A stretch of 64,000 bases of DNA from contig NZ_SMMX01000006.1 in the NCBI RefSeq assembly GCF_004345005.1, forward strand, positions 1-64,000, in the 5' to 3' direction. The DNA comes from Extibacter muris (GTDB lineage Bacteria; Bacillota; Clostridia; Lachnospirales; Lachnospiraceae). The notes under the pieces are model-generated. The model was not told where the DNA came from, searched no databases, and saw only the letters and a program-made list of their open reading frames with translations. The translations under genes were made by a program, and so were the position numbers. This document shows positions 34,788 through 44,010 of the stretch, in pieces (the stretch's first letter is position 1; each line of letters opens with the position of its first letter).

Positions 34788-37051
34788 TGTTAATTAGAAA
34801 AATGCTCCGAGATATATGGAAGAATAAAGTCCCTTTTATTGCAATTTTTTTAATGATGTTTGCAAGTAACTTTATTTTTTCAGGCATTACATGCGAATAC
34901 AATGGAATCAACAAATCTTTTCATTCATTTGTGGATAAGACGAATTTAGCCGACGCATGGATAACAAGCGAAACACTCGATAAAGCAAAAGTAGATGAAT
35001 TGGAAAGCAAGTCAAATATACTTAAAATCGAAAAAAGATTATATCTTTCATCAACACTTGAACATGATAAAAATAAATCTGTGGATTTCTATGTATTGGA
35101 TAATCAAAATTCTATTTCTAAAATAGAGGTGGCAGACGGTGAAGCATATGACACGACGAAAAAGGGGATATGGCTTGATTTACTTTTTGCACAGGAGAAT
35201 GACTATGCTCTCCATGACAAAATTGTATTGAATGTAAATGGACAGCTTATAGAGAATGAAATAATCGGATTATGTTATTCTCCTGAATATATTTACAATG
35301 TTAATGAGGGAGAAATGTTGCCAAACCACCAAAAGAATGGCTTTGCTTTTGTTAATAAATGTTCCATTCAAAAAGATGTATTATCAGTCCCTTATAACCA
35401 ACTCTTGATAAAAGGAACTGGAAATATAGAAAAGACGATAGATAGCGTGTTTGGGGTGCAGGGAATATCCGTAGTCATGCAAAAGGACCACCCTAGCTAT
35501 TCTATGATAGGTGATGAAGTTACACAGCATAAAGAAATAGGTTTGATTTTCGTTGCCGTATTTTTGTTTATCGCAGTCCTTATCACTATTACGACTGTTC
35601 ACCGTTTATTAAATTCACAGCGTATGCAAATTGGTATCTTAAAGGCATTAGGCTTTCATAAAAGTAAACTATATTTGCATTATGTTTCTCATAGCACCTT
35701 TGTATGTTTTATAGGTGCAGTTATAGGGTGGTGCATAGGTTCTATCATAATTCCCAAATTGCTATATCCAACTATGGGAGAAATGTATGTACTCCCTAAG
35801 TTAGAGCCTGCAATTATTCAAGGAAGCTGGTGTTTACCTCTGGTATGTGCATTTTTAAGTTTTATTGTTTCTATGTTTATATGCCGAAAGTATTTAAACG
35901 ATAATGCTTCCAAAATACTTTATACAAATTCTGGCGAAAAGGCTATGAAAGAAATATCATTCCATACACTGAATAGGTGCCGATCCTTTTACAAGCGTTG
36001 GAACATTCGTGACATTTTTCAAAATAGACTTAGAAGTATGATGACGATATTCGGAGTGATTGGCTGTGTTTCTTTATTGTTTTCTTCAATGGGATTATTT
36101 ACATCAATGCAGAATTTAACAGATTGGACATTTGAAAAAGTGCAGACATTTGAAACAAAAATCACGGGAACATTTTCAGATGAAACGTATAGAAGTGAAT
36201 TGTTAGAAGATACATTCGGCGAAGAACTTATGGAAAGCTCTATTGTTTTAAAAACGGAAAATAATGAAAAAACAACCTCTTTTACGGGACTGAAAAGTCA
36301 GGATTATATTCGCTTATATGATACGAATGATAAACAGGTGACATTGAAAAATGGTGTTGCTTTATCCCAAAATATCGCAGATGAATTGAGTATTCGAGTT
36401 GGGGAACGAATTCGGTTCAGGTTTTCTGGCACAGATAAATGGTATATGTCCATTGTGTCAGAAATCATTCATACGCCAATGTCGCAAGGCGTTACAATGA
36501 TGAAGTCTGATATGGATAAGGAAAATATTCCTTTTTATACAACATCTATTATCGGATACAGTCCAACAAATGTCAAAATAGACTCTGATTATGTAAGCAA
36601 TACCCAAAATAAATCTGATTTAAAATCTGGATTAGATACCATGCTGGACTCTTCCGTTATGCTATGCAGTTTATTTTTATTTATGGCAATTCTTTTAGGA
36701 AGTGTTATCTTGTATAATTTGGGAACGTTATCTTATATGGAACGTTATAGAGATATGGCAACTTTAAAAGTATTAGGATTTAACAATAAGCGGATTAAAA
36801 AACTCATGATACAACAAAACTTATGGCTTACATTTATTGGTGTAATCATTGGTCTGCCCGTAGGGTACATTTTATTGCTTGTCATGTTGGGCACGGTTCA
36901 AACTTCTATTGATATAAGTGTTTATACTCCGTATTACGTCTATCTTGCAAGCTTATTAGGGACATTCTTGCTTTCATGGCTTATCAATAAATTACTGACG
37001 CAAAAAATCAAGTATATAGATATGGTGTCAGCATTAAAAGTAAATGAATAG
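34781..37051 (+). CDS. FtsX-like ABC permease, large
   Basis: A 756-residue membrane protein with a helix at residues 17-37, an extracellular domain of about 200 residues, three helices around 255-375, another helix near 425, a second extracellular domain and a three-helix end near 640-745. The two FtsX blocks begin at FVAVFLFIAVLITITTVHRLL and SLFLFMAILLGSVILYNLGT. This MacB-type layout fits export of, or resistance to, antimicrobial peptides or lipids. The real substrate is unknown. Confidence 0.88.
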   Translation: MVMLIRKMLRDIWKNKVPFIAIFLMMFASNFIFSGITCEYNGINKSFHSFVDKTNLADAWITSETLDKAKVDELESKSNILKIEKRLYLSSTLEHDKNKSVDFYVLDNQNSISKIEVADGEAYDTTKKGIWLDLLFAQENDYALHDKIVLNVNGQLIENEIIGLCYSPEYIYNVNEGEMLPNHQKNGFAFVNKCSIQKDVLSVPYNQLLIKGTGNIEKTIDSVFGVQGISVVMQKDHPSYSMIGDEVTQHKEIGLIFVAVFLFIAVLITITTVHRLLNSQRMQIGILKALGFHKSKLYLHYVSHSTFVCFIGAVIGWCIGSIIIPKLLYPTMGEMYVLPKLEPAIIQGSWCLPLVCAFLSFIVSMFICRKYLNDNASKILYTNSGEKAMKEISFHTLNRCRSFYKRWNIRDIFQNRLRSMMTIFGVIGCVSLLFSSMGLFTSMQNLTDWTFEKVQTFETKITGTFSDETYRSELLEDTFGEELMESSIVLKTENNEKTTSFTGLKSQDYIRLYDTNDKQVTLKNGVALSQNIADELSIRVGERIRFRFSGTDKWYMSIVSEIIHTPMSQGVTMMKSDMDKENIPFYTTSIIGYSPTNVKIDSDYVSNTQNKSDLKSGLDTMLDSSVMLCSLFLFMAILLGSVILYNLGTLSYMERYRDMATLKVLGFNNKRIKKLMIQQNLWLTFIGVIIGLPVGYILLLVMLGTVQTSIDISVYTPYYVYLASLLGTFLLSWLINKLLTQKIKYIDMVSALKVNE

Positions 37052-37222
37052 CATAAGTAAATAGCACCATTCATTCTATTTCTAAATGAAATAACAAATT
37101 AGAGATTATGTTTCTTAATATTCCAAAGGGGCTTGGTGATATGAAATGCTTTAGATATAAATTTAGATACTCAAATTAGATTTGAAAAAATTTCGTTTTT
37201 AGATAAATATTCCGATATATCA

Positions 37223-37258
37223 GCCTGTACAAATTGTATATTTTGTGCGGGCTTTTTT
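37223..37258 (+). terminator. terminator after cargo operon
   Basis: GCCTGTACAAA (37223-37233) pairs with TTTGTGCGGGC (37242-37252) with two G-U pairs, followed by six T. The rest of the 307-nt gap between the permease and sigma genes (37052-37358) is AT-rich without other features I can name. Confidence 0.75.
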
Positions 37259-37358
37259 ATACACCTTTTTTCTGCTTTTTTCAAAAGTTATAAACGGTAT
37301 TTCCATTATGAAATATTTCGTTTATATAGTTTTGCTTTGGCAGAAAGGGGGTGAGATT

Positions 37359-37778
37359 ATGAGGACATCTTCTTTCGAGCATATCGTCAGTTTACAGTTT
37401 AATTCTTTGATGATGATTGTTATTAAAGGCACATTATCAAGTCATAGAAGACAAATTGCCAGACGTTCTAAGTGTGAAGTGTTGTTTTGTGAATTGCCTG
37501 AAATAAAACAGTTTGAACAAGCTATGAATGATAGCTATTCACATGAATTTGTATCATTTCAAGTGCTGAATTTTGTAATTTGTATATCTGATGAAAAATT
37601 AAGTACAGCTTTGAAAGAATTAACAGAGAAACAGCGTAGTGCTATCTTGTTGCATTTCTTTCAAGACATGAGCGACAGAGAGATTTCAGAACTTTGTCAT
37701 GTATCACGTTCTGCTATCAATAGCAGACGGGATAGAGGAATGAAAAAATTACAGAAGTTATTAAACGAAAGGAAATAG
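37359..37778 (+). CDS. Tn916 Orf7-like sigma-70 family protein
   Basis: 139-residue protein with a C-terminal sigma region 4 (LTEKQRSAILLHFFQDMSDREISELCHVSRSAINSRR split over residues 85-125) similar to Tn916 Orf7. The start at 37359 has AAAGGGGGTGAGATT before it; the frame is open from 37245. It probably promotes expression of element genes. Confidence 0.88.
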   Translation: MRTSSFEHIVSLQFNSLMMIVIKGTLSSHRRQIARRSKCEVLFCELPEIKQFEQAMNDSYSHEFVSFQVLNFVICISDEKLSTALKELTEKQRSAILLHFFQDMSDREISELCHVSRSAINSRRDRGMKKLQKLLNERK

Positions 37779-37783
37779 GATAA

Positions 37784-38020
37784 ATGAAAAAAGATTATAG
37801 TTATCCCTCTTATGACCTCATTTGCAGAGCGACCAGCGGAGATGAAAAAGCAGTCAGAGAAATATTAGATTTTTATAACGCCTATATCTCCAAAGTATGC
37901 TTACGACCATGCTATCACGAAAATGGTACTGTACATATGCAGGTTGATGAAGAACTAAAGGGAGAAATCCATGCGGAAATGATGAAAGCTATCTTGAAGT
38001 TTGAAATCAGAGTGAAGTAG
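37784..38020 (+). CDS. Tn916 Orf8-like helix-turn-helix protein
   Basis: 78-residue protein: YDLICRATSGDEKAVREILDFYNAYI is the family pattern, similar to Tn916 Orf8 and other conjugative-transposon helix-turn-helix proteins. It lies 5 nt after the sigma-like gene and is probably cotranscribed. Confidence 0.88.
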   Translation: MKKDYSYPSYDLICRATSGDEKAVREILDFYNAYISKVCLRPCYHENGTVHMQVDEELKGEIHAEMMKAILKFEIRVK

Positions 38021-38036
38021 TCATTTAGTACGAACA

Positions 38037-38072
38037 AAGGGAGATACACAGCTTTCATGTGCTATCTCCCTT
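38037..38072. terminator. terminator near right end of element
   Basis: AAGGGAGATA (38037-38046) pairs perfectly with TATCTCCCTT (38063-38072) 17 nt after the orf8-like stop; the T-tract is interrupted. Confidence 0.65.
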
Positions 38073-38102
38073 ATCGGTTTTATTGTCATATCAAGGCTCT
38101 TC

Positions 38103-38126
38103 AATCGTGGTAAATTCGTGGTAAAA
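38103..38126 (+). other. right-end integrase arm-binding repeats
   Basis: Two tandem 11-mers, ATCGTGGTAAA and TTCGTGGTAAA, match the left-end repeats in the same orientation. The remaining bases to 38200 are AT-rich and contain the presumed element end. Confidence 0.6.
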
Positions 38127-38223
38127 TGAATGGTTTTGCAATTATGAAATTGCTTATAAGTATAGTGTTTATGCGGATAATTCAAAAACCCATATAAAAT
38201 TTCTTAATAAATAATAAACATTG

Positions 38224-38252
38224 TTGTTGATTCTTTTTTTTCATGTTATAAT
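38224..38252 (+). promoter_or_regulatory. promoter of PAP2 gene
   Basis: TTGTTG (38224-38229), 17 bp and a perfect TATAAT (38247-38252) lie 58 nt before the PAP2 start codon. It is close to the element's presumed right end, so insertion may have altered sequence just upstream. Confidence 0.6.
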
Positions 38253-38309
38253 CCGTGTTGAACCAAGAATATGATTTTATTGGCCGAAAAAGAAAAAGGG
38301 GTAATATGA

Positions 38310-38978
38310 ATGAAAGCCTGGGATAAGATAACGCATTTTATTAAAAAATACAGGCACGCATGGGTGTTCTTATACGTATTCATCTATATGCCATGGTTCG
38401 TCTATCTGGAAAAGAATGTCACCAGTCATTTTTACCTGATACATTCACCGCTGGACGACTACATTCCATTTGTGGAATACTTTATAGTGCCCTATCTGCT
38501 CTGGTTCTTCTTTATCGCGCTTGCTATCGGTTATTTCTTCTTTACCGACAGGAAGGGATTTTACCAGCTCACCGCATTTTTGTTTACGGGGATGACCATT
38601 TTCCTCGTCATATGCTCGGTGTTCCCGAATGGTTTGAATCTCCGGCCGGTCGTATTTGAAAGGGACAACGTATTTGTAGATATGGTACAGAGGCTCTATA
38701 CTACCGATACGCCTACGAACGTCCTGCCAAGCATCCACGTGTTCAATTCCATCGGTGTTACGATAGCCGTGTCCCACAGCAGTGCGCTTAAGAAGCATAA
38801 GACCATCCAGTACGGCACCTATATGATGGCATTTTTGATTATTCTATCTACCATGTTCCTGAAACAGCATTCCGTGACAGACGTTATTGCCGCCGCGGCA
38901 ATGGCATGTGTCCTCTACCCGCTCGTATATGTAACTCAGGAAAAGAAAGCGCCGAAGCTTTCCCATCAGCCAATCTGA
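38310..38978 (+). CDS. PAP2 phosphatase family membrane protein
   Basis: 222-residue integral membrane protein with about five or six helices. The second and third PAP2 phosphatase motifs are seen as LPSIHVFNSIG near residue 140 and KQHSVTDVIAAAA near residue 187; the first motif is weak. It likely removes phosphate from a lipid phosphate. The neighbouring lipid kinase and phosphodiesterase genes were probably next to it before the mobile element inserted. Confidence 0.85.
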   Translation: MKAWDKITHFIKKYRHAWVFLYVFIYMPWFVYLEKNVTSHFYLIHSPLDDYIPFVEYFIVPYLLWFFFIALAIGYFFFTDRKGFYQLTAFLFTGMTIFLVICSVFPNGLNLRPVVFERDNVFVDMVQRLYTTDTPTNVLPSIHVFNSIGVTIAVSHSSALKKHKTIQYGTYMMAFLIILSTMFLKQHSVTDVIAAAAMACVLYPLVYVTQEKKAPKLSHQPI

Positions 38979-39016
38979 AAGGCTGGCTTACTACAATAAT
39001 AAAGGAGACGATAACA

Positions 39017-39439
39017 ATGTATGCAGAATTCAGTGAAAACCTCGTGACAGGAAATGAGATGATTGACGCTCAGCACAAAGAATTGATCGAAAGGATGAAC
39101 GGCCTGCTTGAGAGCTGTGAAGGCGGCAATGAGAAGCTCACCGCTATCAAGACCCTTGACTATCTGTCCGACTATACAGATTACCATTTCAAGGCAGAAG
39201 AGCAGCTCCAGAAAGACATTGAATATCCGGGATACGAGAAGCACAAAGCACAGCATGAAGTATTCAAGCAGACGATCAATGAACTTCAGGAGATGCTGCA
39301 GGAAGAAGAAGGCCCGTCAGAGGCTTTCGTGGAGAAAGTAGAAGAAAACATCGTAAAATGGTTCTACGTCCACATCGAAGGATTTGACCGCTCTGTAGCA
39401 GAGTACAAGTTCATGCGCGGCAACAACGAAAGACTGTAA
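39017..39439 (+). CDS. bacteriohemerythrin
   Basis: 140-residue four-helix protein with the diiron ligands of hemerythrin: H in MIDAQHKELIERMNGL, HFKAEEQ, HKAQHEVF and the HIEGFD segment near the C-terminus. It binds oxygen and may serve as an oxygen scavenger or sensor in this anaerobe. It starts at 39017 with AAAGGAG upstream, 38 nt after the PAP2 gene. Confidence 0.93.
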   Translation: MYAEFSENLVTGNEMIDAQHKELIERMNGLLESCEGGNEKLTAIKTLDYLSDYTDYHFKAEEQLQKDIEYPGYEKHKAQHEVFKQTINELQEMLQEEEGPSEAFVEKVEENIVKWFYVHIEGFDRSVAEYKFMRGNNERL

Positions 39440-39456
39440 GACCGAAGTGAAACGAT

Positions 39457-39484
39457 AAGAAGGGGCCTGGCCCCTTCTTTTTTT
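39457..39484 (+). terminator. terminator after hemerythrin
   Basis: AAGAAGGGG-CCTGG-CCCCTTCTT followed by five more T, 18 nt after the stop codon. Confidence 0.9.
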
Positions 39485-39546
39485 CTGTCCGCTGCCCCTT
39501 CGTGCCCCTGCTCTGACGTACGCATGTCTCTCGTCCTGCGCCCGCT

Positions 39547-41307
39547 TTACCGCCTGTACTTCTCCTGTCCAAGCCGGATGTCGATGAAGCCTGTATAATG
39601 TTCAAATGCTGCGGGTACCGGATACTTCTCCTGGACCTCTTCCGGGCGGACGAACAGGAAATCTTCGGAACAGGAATTCTCGAGTTCGTCCACCCGGATG
39701 AGATATCCCGTCATGTGCCACTCGACATGGCTGAAAATATGCTTTGCATCCCCGAGGCGCTTTATGTGGATCGGGGCCAGCCCGATACGCCTGCTATAGC
39801 CAAGAGCCTCCTCTTCTGTCAGCCTGCCCTCCACGTTGGGAAGCTCATACATTCCGGCGAGCAGCCCCCTTCCGGGACGCTTTCTGACGGCGGCCGTCTC
39901 CCCGTCCCGGAAGATGAATACCGTCCGCTCCTCGACTCGCCGCGCGCTCTGCTTTTTCTTTACCGGGAGATCCGACTCTATCCCCATCCGGTGGGCCCTG
40001 CACAGCTTTCTGGCAGGACATTCCCAGCATTTTGGCTCTCCGTTCGGCAGGCAGACGATAGCGCCGAGCTCAATCAGCCCCTGGCTGAAGTCGCTGGCCG
40101 CGTCGGCGGGAATGACTTCCTCCAGCTTCTTCTCGATATCTTTGCGGACGCTCTGCTTCATAATGTCCTCCGTACTTGCCAGTATCCTTGAGACGACCCT
40201 CAGCACGTTACCGTCCACGGCAGGCTTCGGGATACCGTAGGCAAACGCGCTGACCGCCCCGGCCGTATAGCTCCCAATCCCTTTCAGCGATAGTATCTCC
40301 TCATAGGTCCCCGGAAACTCGCCGCCGTAGTCCGCCATGATCTGCTGTGCCGCCTTCTGCATATTGCGCACTCTGTTATAGTATCCAAGCCCTTCCCAGA
40401 GCTTTAACAGCGTATCCTCATCGGCCTGCGCCAGATCCTTTACCGTCGGAAGCGCTTTCAGGAACCGTTCGTAATAGGGCTTCACCGCTTCTACCCTCGT
40501 CTGCTGGAGCATGATTTCCGACACCCATACATGATAGGCATCCGGCTGTTCTCTCCATGGCAGATCCCTCTTGTTGCTGCGGTACCAGACAACGAGAGGT
40601 TCTGCCAGCTCATACAGAAGCGGCTCATGAAGGATGACGGGGACTTTTTTGGCAAGCGTGATACTGCCGGTATCCACTTCACAGTCATAGGCCACCACAT
40701 GGACGCCGGCTCCGGCAGCCTTTCTAAGCGCCTCGCCAAAGGCCGGATGCGTGTCCATATTCGGCGTAAAGCAGCGCACATCCTGCATCTGTATGACAAA
40801 GAACACATATGCCTCATATCCTTCCTTCACAGCTTCCGCAAGCTCTTGCACATGTTTGACAGCCCTCTCGCTGGGGGCATCCGGAAACCGCACGACGCCG
40901 TCTTCTTCCAGCGTCACGCCCTTCACCTCCACAAGGATCTTCCTATCCCCGGCTTCCACATACAGGTCGATCCTGGAATTACGGTACGTATACTCCGGAC
41001 GGATGAGACGGATATCTTCTGTAAAATGCCCCTCTTCCATCCATTCCTGCACCACCCGGTTCGGCATCTGGGAATCCATGTTGATCATGCGGTCTCCTTT
41101 CCTGACGCTGATCAGGTCCCATGCTGTCTTCCGCTGCGGGTTCTCCGACTCCTGCACATATACCTCCGCCCCCGTAAGGAGCAGCTCTGCACAGCGGCCC
41201 GTGTTCTTGACATGGACCGTCTCCTTCCTTCCGTCTAGTTCAATATATGCGGTAAACCGGTTCGGACGCTCCAGAAACGTCCCTTTCCTGATCCGTTCGT
41301 ACTTCAT
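39547..41307 (-). CDS. SfsA nuclease fused to MutY adenine glycosylase
   Basis: 586 residues. Residues 1 to about 225 are a complete SfsA domain (RFTAYIELDGRKETVHVKNTGR, RIDLYVE with the nuclease Asp, LVEVKGVTLEEDG, FPDAPSERAVKHVQEL). Residues about 230-586 are MutY: LPWREQPDAYHVWVSEIMLQQTRV, helix-hairpin-helix LSLKGIGSYTAGAVS, catalytic Asp in AVDGNVLRVV, four cluster cysteines around CWECPARKLC, and a C-terminal NUDIX-like domain for 8-oxoG recognition (FSHVEWHM). MutY removes A opposite 8-oxoG; SfsA is reported as a DNA/RNA nuclease. There is no frame break between them. Confidence 0.92.
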   Translation of the reverse strand: MKYERIRKGTFLERPNRFTAYIELDGRKETVHVKNTGRCAELLLTGAEVYVQESENPQRKTAWDLISVRKGDRMINMDSQMPNRVVQEWMEEGHFTEDIRLIRPEYTYRNSRIDLYVEAGDRKILVEVKGVTLEEDGVVRFPDAPSERAVKHVQELAEAVKEGYEAYVFFVIQMQDVRCFTPNMDTHPAFGEALRKAAGAGVHVVAYDCEVDTGSITLAKKVPVILHEPLLYELAEPLVVWYRSNKRDLPWREQPDAYHVWVSEIMLQQTRVEAVKPYYERFLKALPTVKDLAQADEDTLLKLWEGLGYYNRVRNMQKAAQQIMADYGGEFPGTYEEILSLKGIGSYTAGAVSAFAYGIPKPAVDGNVLRVVSRILASTEDIMKQSVRKDIEKKLEEVIPADAASDFSQGLIELGAIVCLPNGEPKCWECPARKLCRAHRMGIESDLPVKKKQSARRVEERTVFIFRDGETAAVRKRPGRGLLAGMYELPNVEGRLTEEEALGYSRRIGLAPIHIKRLGDAKHIFSHVEWHMTGYLIRVDELENSCSEDFLFVRPEEVQEKYPVPAAFEHYTGFIDIRLGQEKYRR

Positions 41308-41535
41308 CGTTCTTCTCTCCTGACCTTTCCCTTACGTTTACAAAAGCCATTCTAGCACAGACTGCGGCTTCCCGCCAATACAGAATCATATTCTTCCTGA
41401 ATTTGCATAGTCATCTTCTATAGCTATATCAGTATTTTCTATAAGGAAATGTATCGTTTGTCCTATACATTGCCGCCCTAACAACGTACAATATTCCTAC
41501 AGCTATAAAAATGAAGAAAGAGAGGTTTACGTGTA

Positions 41536-43209
41536 ATGGATTCACAGACACCCGTTTATGAAATAAAGCTGCTCAGCTCACTTGCGAAGGTCTTCCCGGA
41601 CGAGACTCCCGTCTACCGGCCGGAGTGCCTTCCCTTAAGCTCGCTCAAAGGGGAGACCGTATCCTTCCAGGCCGCCTGCACCGTTTCCAACACCTTTTTC
41701 AAGACAGAGGCGAAAGTAGCCATCCAGTCTCCGATAAAGGACTTGATCCGGGTGCGCAATGTGCAGAACGTTCCCGTAGGCCGCGCATGCAATCCAGAGA
41801 CAGACGACAACTATCTGAGGACCACATCAGGAATGTACCCCGATCTGCTGCGGGACCTGACCGATGACACTACATACATCTATCCCGGAATGTGGCGCAG
41901 CCTCTGGATCGATATCAGAGTCCCGGAAGATATGGAGCCTGGCGTATATCCGATAGAAATAGCATTGGCGGACGAGGGGCAGACGCTCTGCCGCGCCGAG
42001 TGTTCCGTCACCATATATGATGCCGTGCTGCCGAAGCAGGAGATCATGCACACCGAATGGATGCATGCCGACTGCCTTGCAGACTACTACCATGTCCCTG
42101 TATTTTCTGAGGAGCACTGGGCGATCTTAAAGAACTTCTTCCTGGAATATACGGACAGGGGATGCAACATGATGCTGACCCCGTTATTCACTCCCGCGCT
42201 GGACACGGCTTTCGGTGGGGACAGGACCACGGTACAGCTCATAGACGTCACCGTAGAAGGCGGTACTTATACCTTTGGCTTCAGCCGGCTGAAGCGCTGG
42301 GTGGACCTCTGCCGTGCATGCGGCATAGAATACTTTGAGATGTCCCATCTCTTCTCCCAGTGGGGCGCCAAATATCCGCCGAAGATCATGGCCGACGTAG
42401 GAGGCCGGCAGGAAAAGATATTCGGCTGGCACACGCCAGCCATCGGAGAATATACCCGCTTTCTCCACGCCTTCCTACCCGAGCTTACCGGAAAGCTCAA
42501 AGAGTGGGGCATAGATAAGATTACCTACTTCCATCTGTCGGATGAGCCCCGCCCGGACGACCTGGATACGTACCGGCAGGCGAAAGAATCTGTGGCGGAC
42601 CTGCTGGAAGGCTTCCATACCTTCGACGCCCTCTCCAGCTACGATTTCTACCGGCACGGCCTTGTAGACAAACCGATTCCCGGCAATAATGAGATCGACG
42701 AGTTCCTCGGGCACGGACTTACCGATATGTGGACCTATTACTGCGTCGGACAATACCTCGAAGTGAGCAACCGGTTCATGTCCATGCCGTCGCTGCGCAA
42801 CCGGATCTATGGCATCCAGTTATATAAGTACGACATCATCGGCATCCTGCACTGGGGATACAATTTCTATAACAGCCAGTTCTCCCTTGAACATATCAAC
42901 CCGTATGAAGTCACGGACGCAGGGGGAGGCTTCCCCGCTGGTGATGCATTCCTCGTATATCCTGGAGCCGGCGGACAGCCGGAAGAGTCCTTACGCATGA
43001 TGGTCCACTACGAAGCGCTCTGCGACCTTCGGGCATGCCGTCTGCTGGAATCCCTCACAAGCAGGGAATATGTCATGGAACTTATCGAGGAAAATCTGGC
43101 GGAGCCTCTGACGTTCAAGCGGTTCCCGAAATCAGACATGTACATGATCTGGCTCCGCAACCGGATCAACAAAGAGATTGCCGCAAGGACTTCACTTCAT
43201 ACCGCTTAA
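41536..43209 (+). CDS. DUF4091 / GH123-like glycoside hydrolase
   Basis: 557-residue cytoplasmic protein (no signal peptide). An N-terminal beta-rich domain of about 170 residues is followed by a TIM barrel with the DUF4091 signature. YFHLSDEPRPDD near residue 335 carries an Asp-Glu pair like that of GH123 N-acetylgalactosaminidases, and QLYKYDIIGILHWGYNFYN lies further on. It probably acts on an amino-sugar glycan fragment brought in by the adjacent ABC importer. It is convergent with the importer and overlaps its last gene by 18 bp. Confidence 0.82.
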   Translation: MDSQTPVYEIKLLSSLAKVFPDETPVYRPECLPLSSLKGETVSFQAACTVSNTFFKTEAKVAIQSPIKDLIRVRNVQNVPVGRACNPETDDNYLRTTSGMYPDLLRDLTDDTTYIYPGMWRSLWIDIRVPEDMEPGVYPIEIALADEGQTLCRAECSVTIYDAVLPKQEIMHTEWMHADCLADYYHVPVFSEEHWAILKNFFLEYTDRGCNMMLTPLFTPALDTAFGGDRTTVQLIDVTVEGGTYTFGFSRLKRWVDLCRACGIEYFEMSHLFSQWGAKYPPKIMADVGGRQEKIFGWHTPAIGEYTRFLHAFLPELTGKLKEWGIDKITYFHLSDEPRPDDLDTYRQAKESVADLLEGFHTFDALSSYDFYRHGLVDKPIPGNNEIDEFLGHGLTDMWTYYCVGQYLEVSNRFMSMPSLRNRIYGIQLYKYDIIGILHWGYNFYNSQFSLEHINPYEVTDAGGGFPAGDAFLVYPGAGGQPEESLRMMVHYEALCDLRACRLLESLTSREYVMELIEENLAEPLTFKRFPKSDMYMIWLRNRINKEIAARTSLHTA

Positions 43210-44010
43210 GGTCATGCCTTTGATGAACTGCTTCTGGAACAGAATGAATATGATGATCATGGGCATCATGATCATCGCTGCCGCCGCCATCGTGGCGGAT
43301 AAGTCCACCGTCCTCTGGCTGTCGAAGATGACAAGGCCGAGGGGCAGCGTCATCTTGTCGATATCATTGAGCATCAGCAGCGGATTCAGATAATCGTTCC
43401 AGTTTGCCATGGCTGTAAAGATGCCGATGGAGCCGATGGCCGGCTTTATATTGGGCAGTATCACGCTCCAGTATATCCGCAGCGGCCCGGCTCCATCCAT
43501 CTTTGCCGCCTCACACAGGCTGTCCGGCACGTCCGTGATGAACTGTTTCGCCAGATAGATGGAAAACGCGCTCACAAGCGCCGGAACGATCAGCGCCCAC
43601 TTCGTATTGAACAGATGCATCTTCTGTATCATCAGATACCGTGGAATCATCGTCACCTGCGGCGGCACCATCATCGTCGCAAGCAGCAAGACGAACATCA
43701 TCTTCTTCGCCCGGAACTGATACTTGGCAAATACATACCCGATCAGCGTACTTGTGAGTATGACTGCTGCCGTGATACATATGGTTATAAACATGCTGTT
43801 CGCAAACCAGTGCCCGATAGGGGCTTTGGCAAACGCAGTCTTATACCCTTCCAGCGTCCATTCTTCCGGAAAGAACTTTGTCTTGTTCGTACGGATGTCC
43901 GCATTCGTCTTAAAGGATATCATCAGCATCCATGCCATGGGATACATCATGGCAGCGGAAAACAGGCTCAGGAATGTAACGATTACATAATGGTATTTCT
44001 TCTTCATCAT
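43192..44010 (-). CDS. carbohydrate ABC permease (MalG-type)
   Basis: 272-residue permease with six predicted helices and the EAA loop EAAKMDGAGPLRIYWSVILP near residue 185. It starts inside the MalF-type permease end (ATGA overlap) and is the last gene of a sugar-importer operon. The ATPase is not here; such systems usually share a general MsmK-type ATPase. Confidence 0.92.
   Translation of the reverse strand: MMKKKYHYVIVTFLSLFSAAMMYPMAWMLMISFKTNADIRTNKTKFFPEEWTLEGYKTAFAKAPIGHWFANSMFITICITAAVILTSTLIGYVFAKYQFRAKKMMFVLLLATMMVPPQVTMIPRYLMIQKMHLFNTKWALIVPALVSAFSIYLAKQFITDVPDSLCEAAKMDGAGPLRIYWSVILPNIKPAIGSIGIFTAMANWNDYLNPLLMLNDIDKMTLPLGLVIFDSQRTVDLSATMAAAAMIMMPMIIIFILFQKQFIKGMTLSGMK

Larger units (their letters stand above)
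29250..38210. mobile_element. Tn916-related integrative mobilizable element (approximate ends)
   Basis: The region between the phosphodiesterase and PAP2 genes carries a Tn916-type integrase and excisionase, a MobT-type relaxase, an oriT, Tn916 orf7/orf8-like genes at the far end, and an AT-rich cargo with an ABC exporter. Arm-type integrase repeats of the form TCGTGGTAAA are found near both ends (29381-29405 and 38103-38126). No TcpA/FtsK, VirB4 or other conjugation genes are present, so transfer would need a helper element. Exact ends could not be fixed; TTTTTATAT at about 29270 and ATATAAAA at about 38190 may be the imperfect terminal repeats. Confidence 0.85.
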
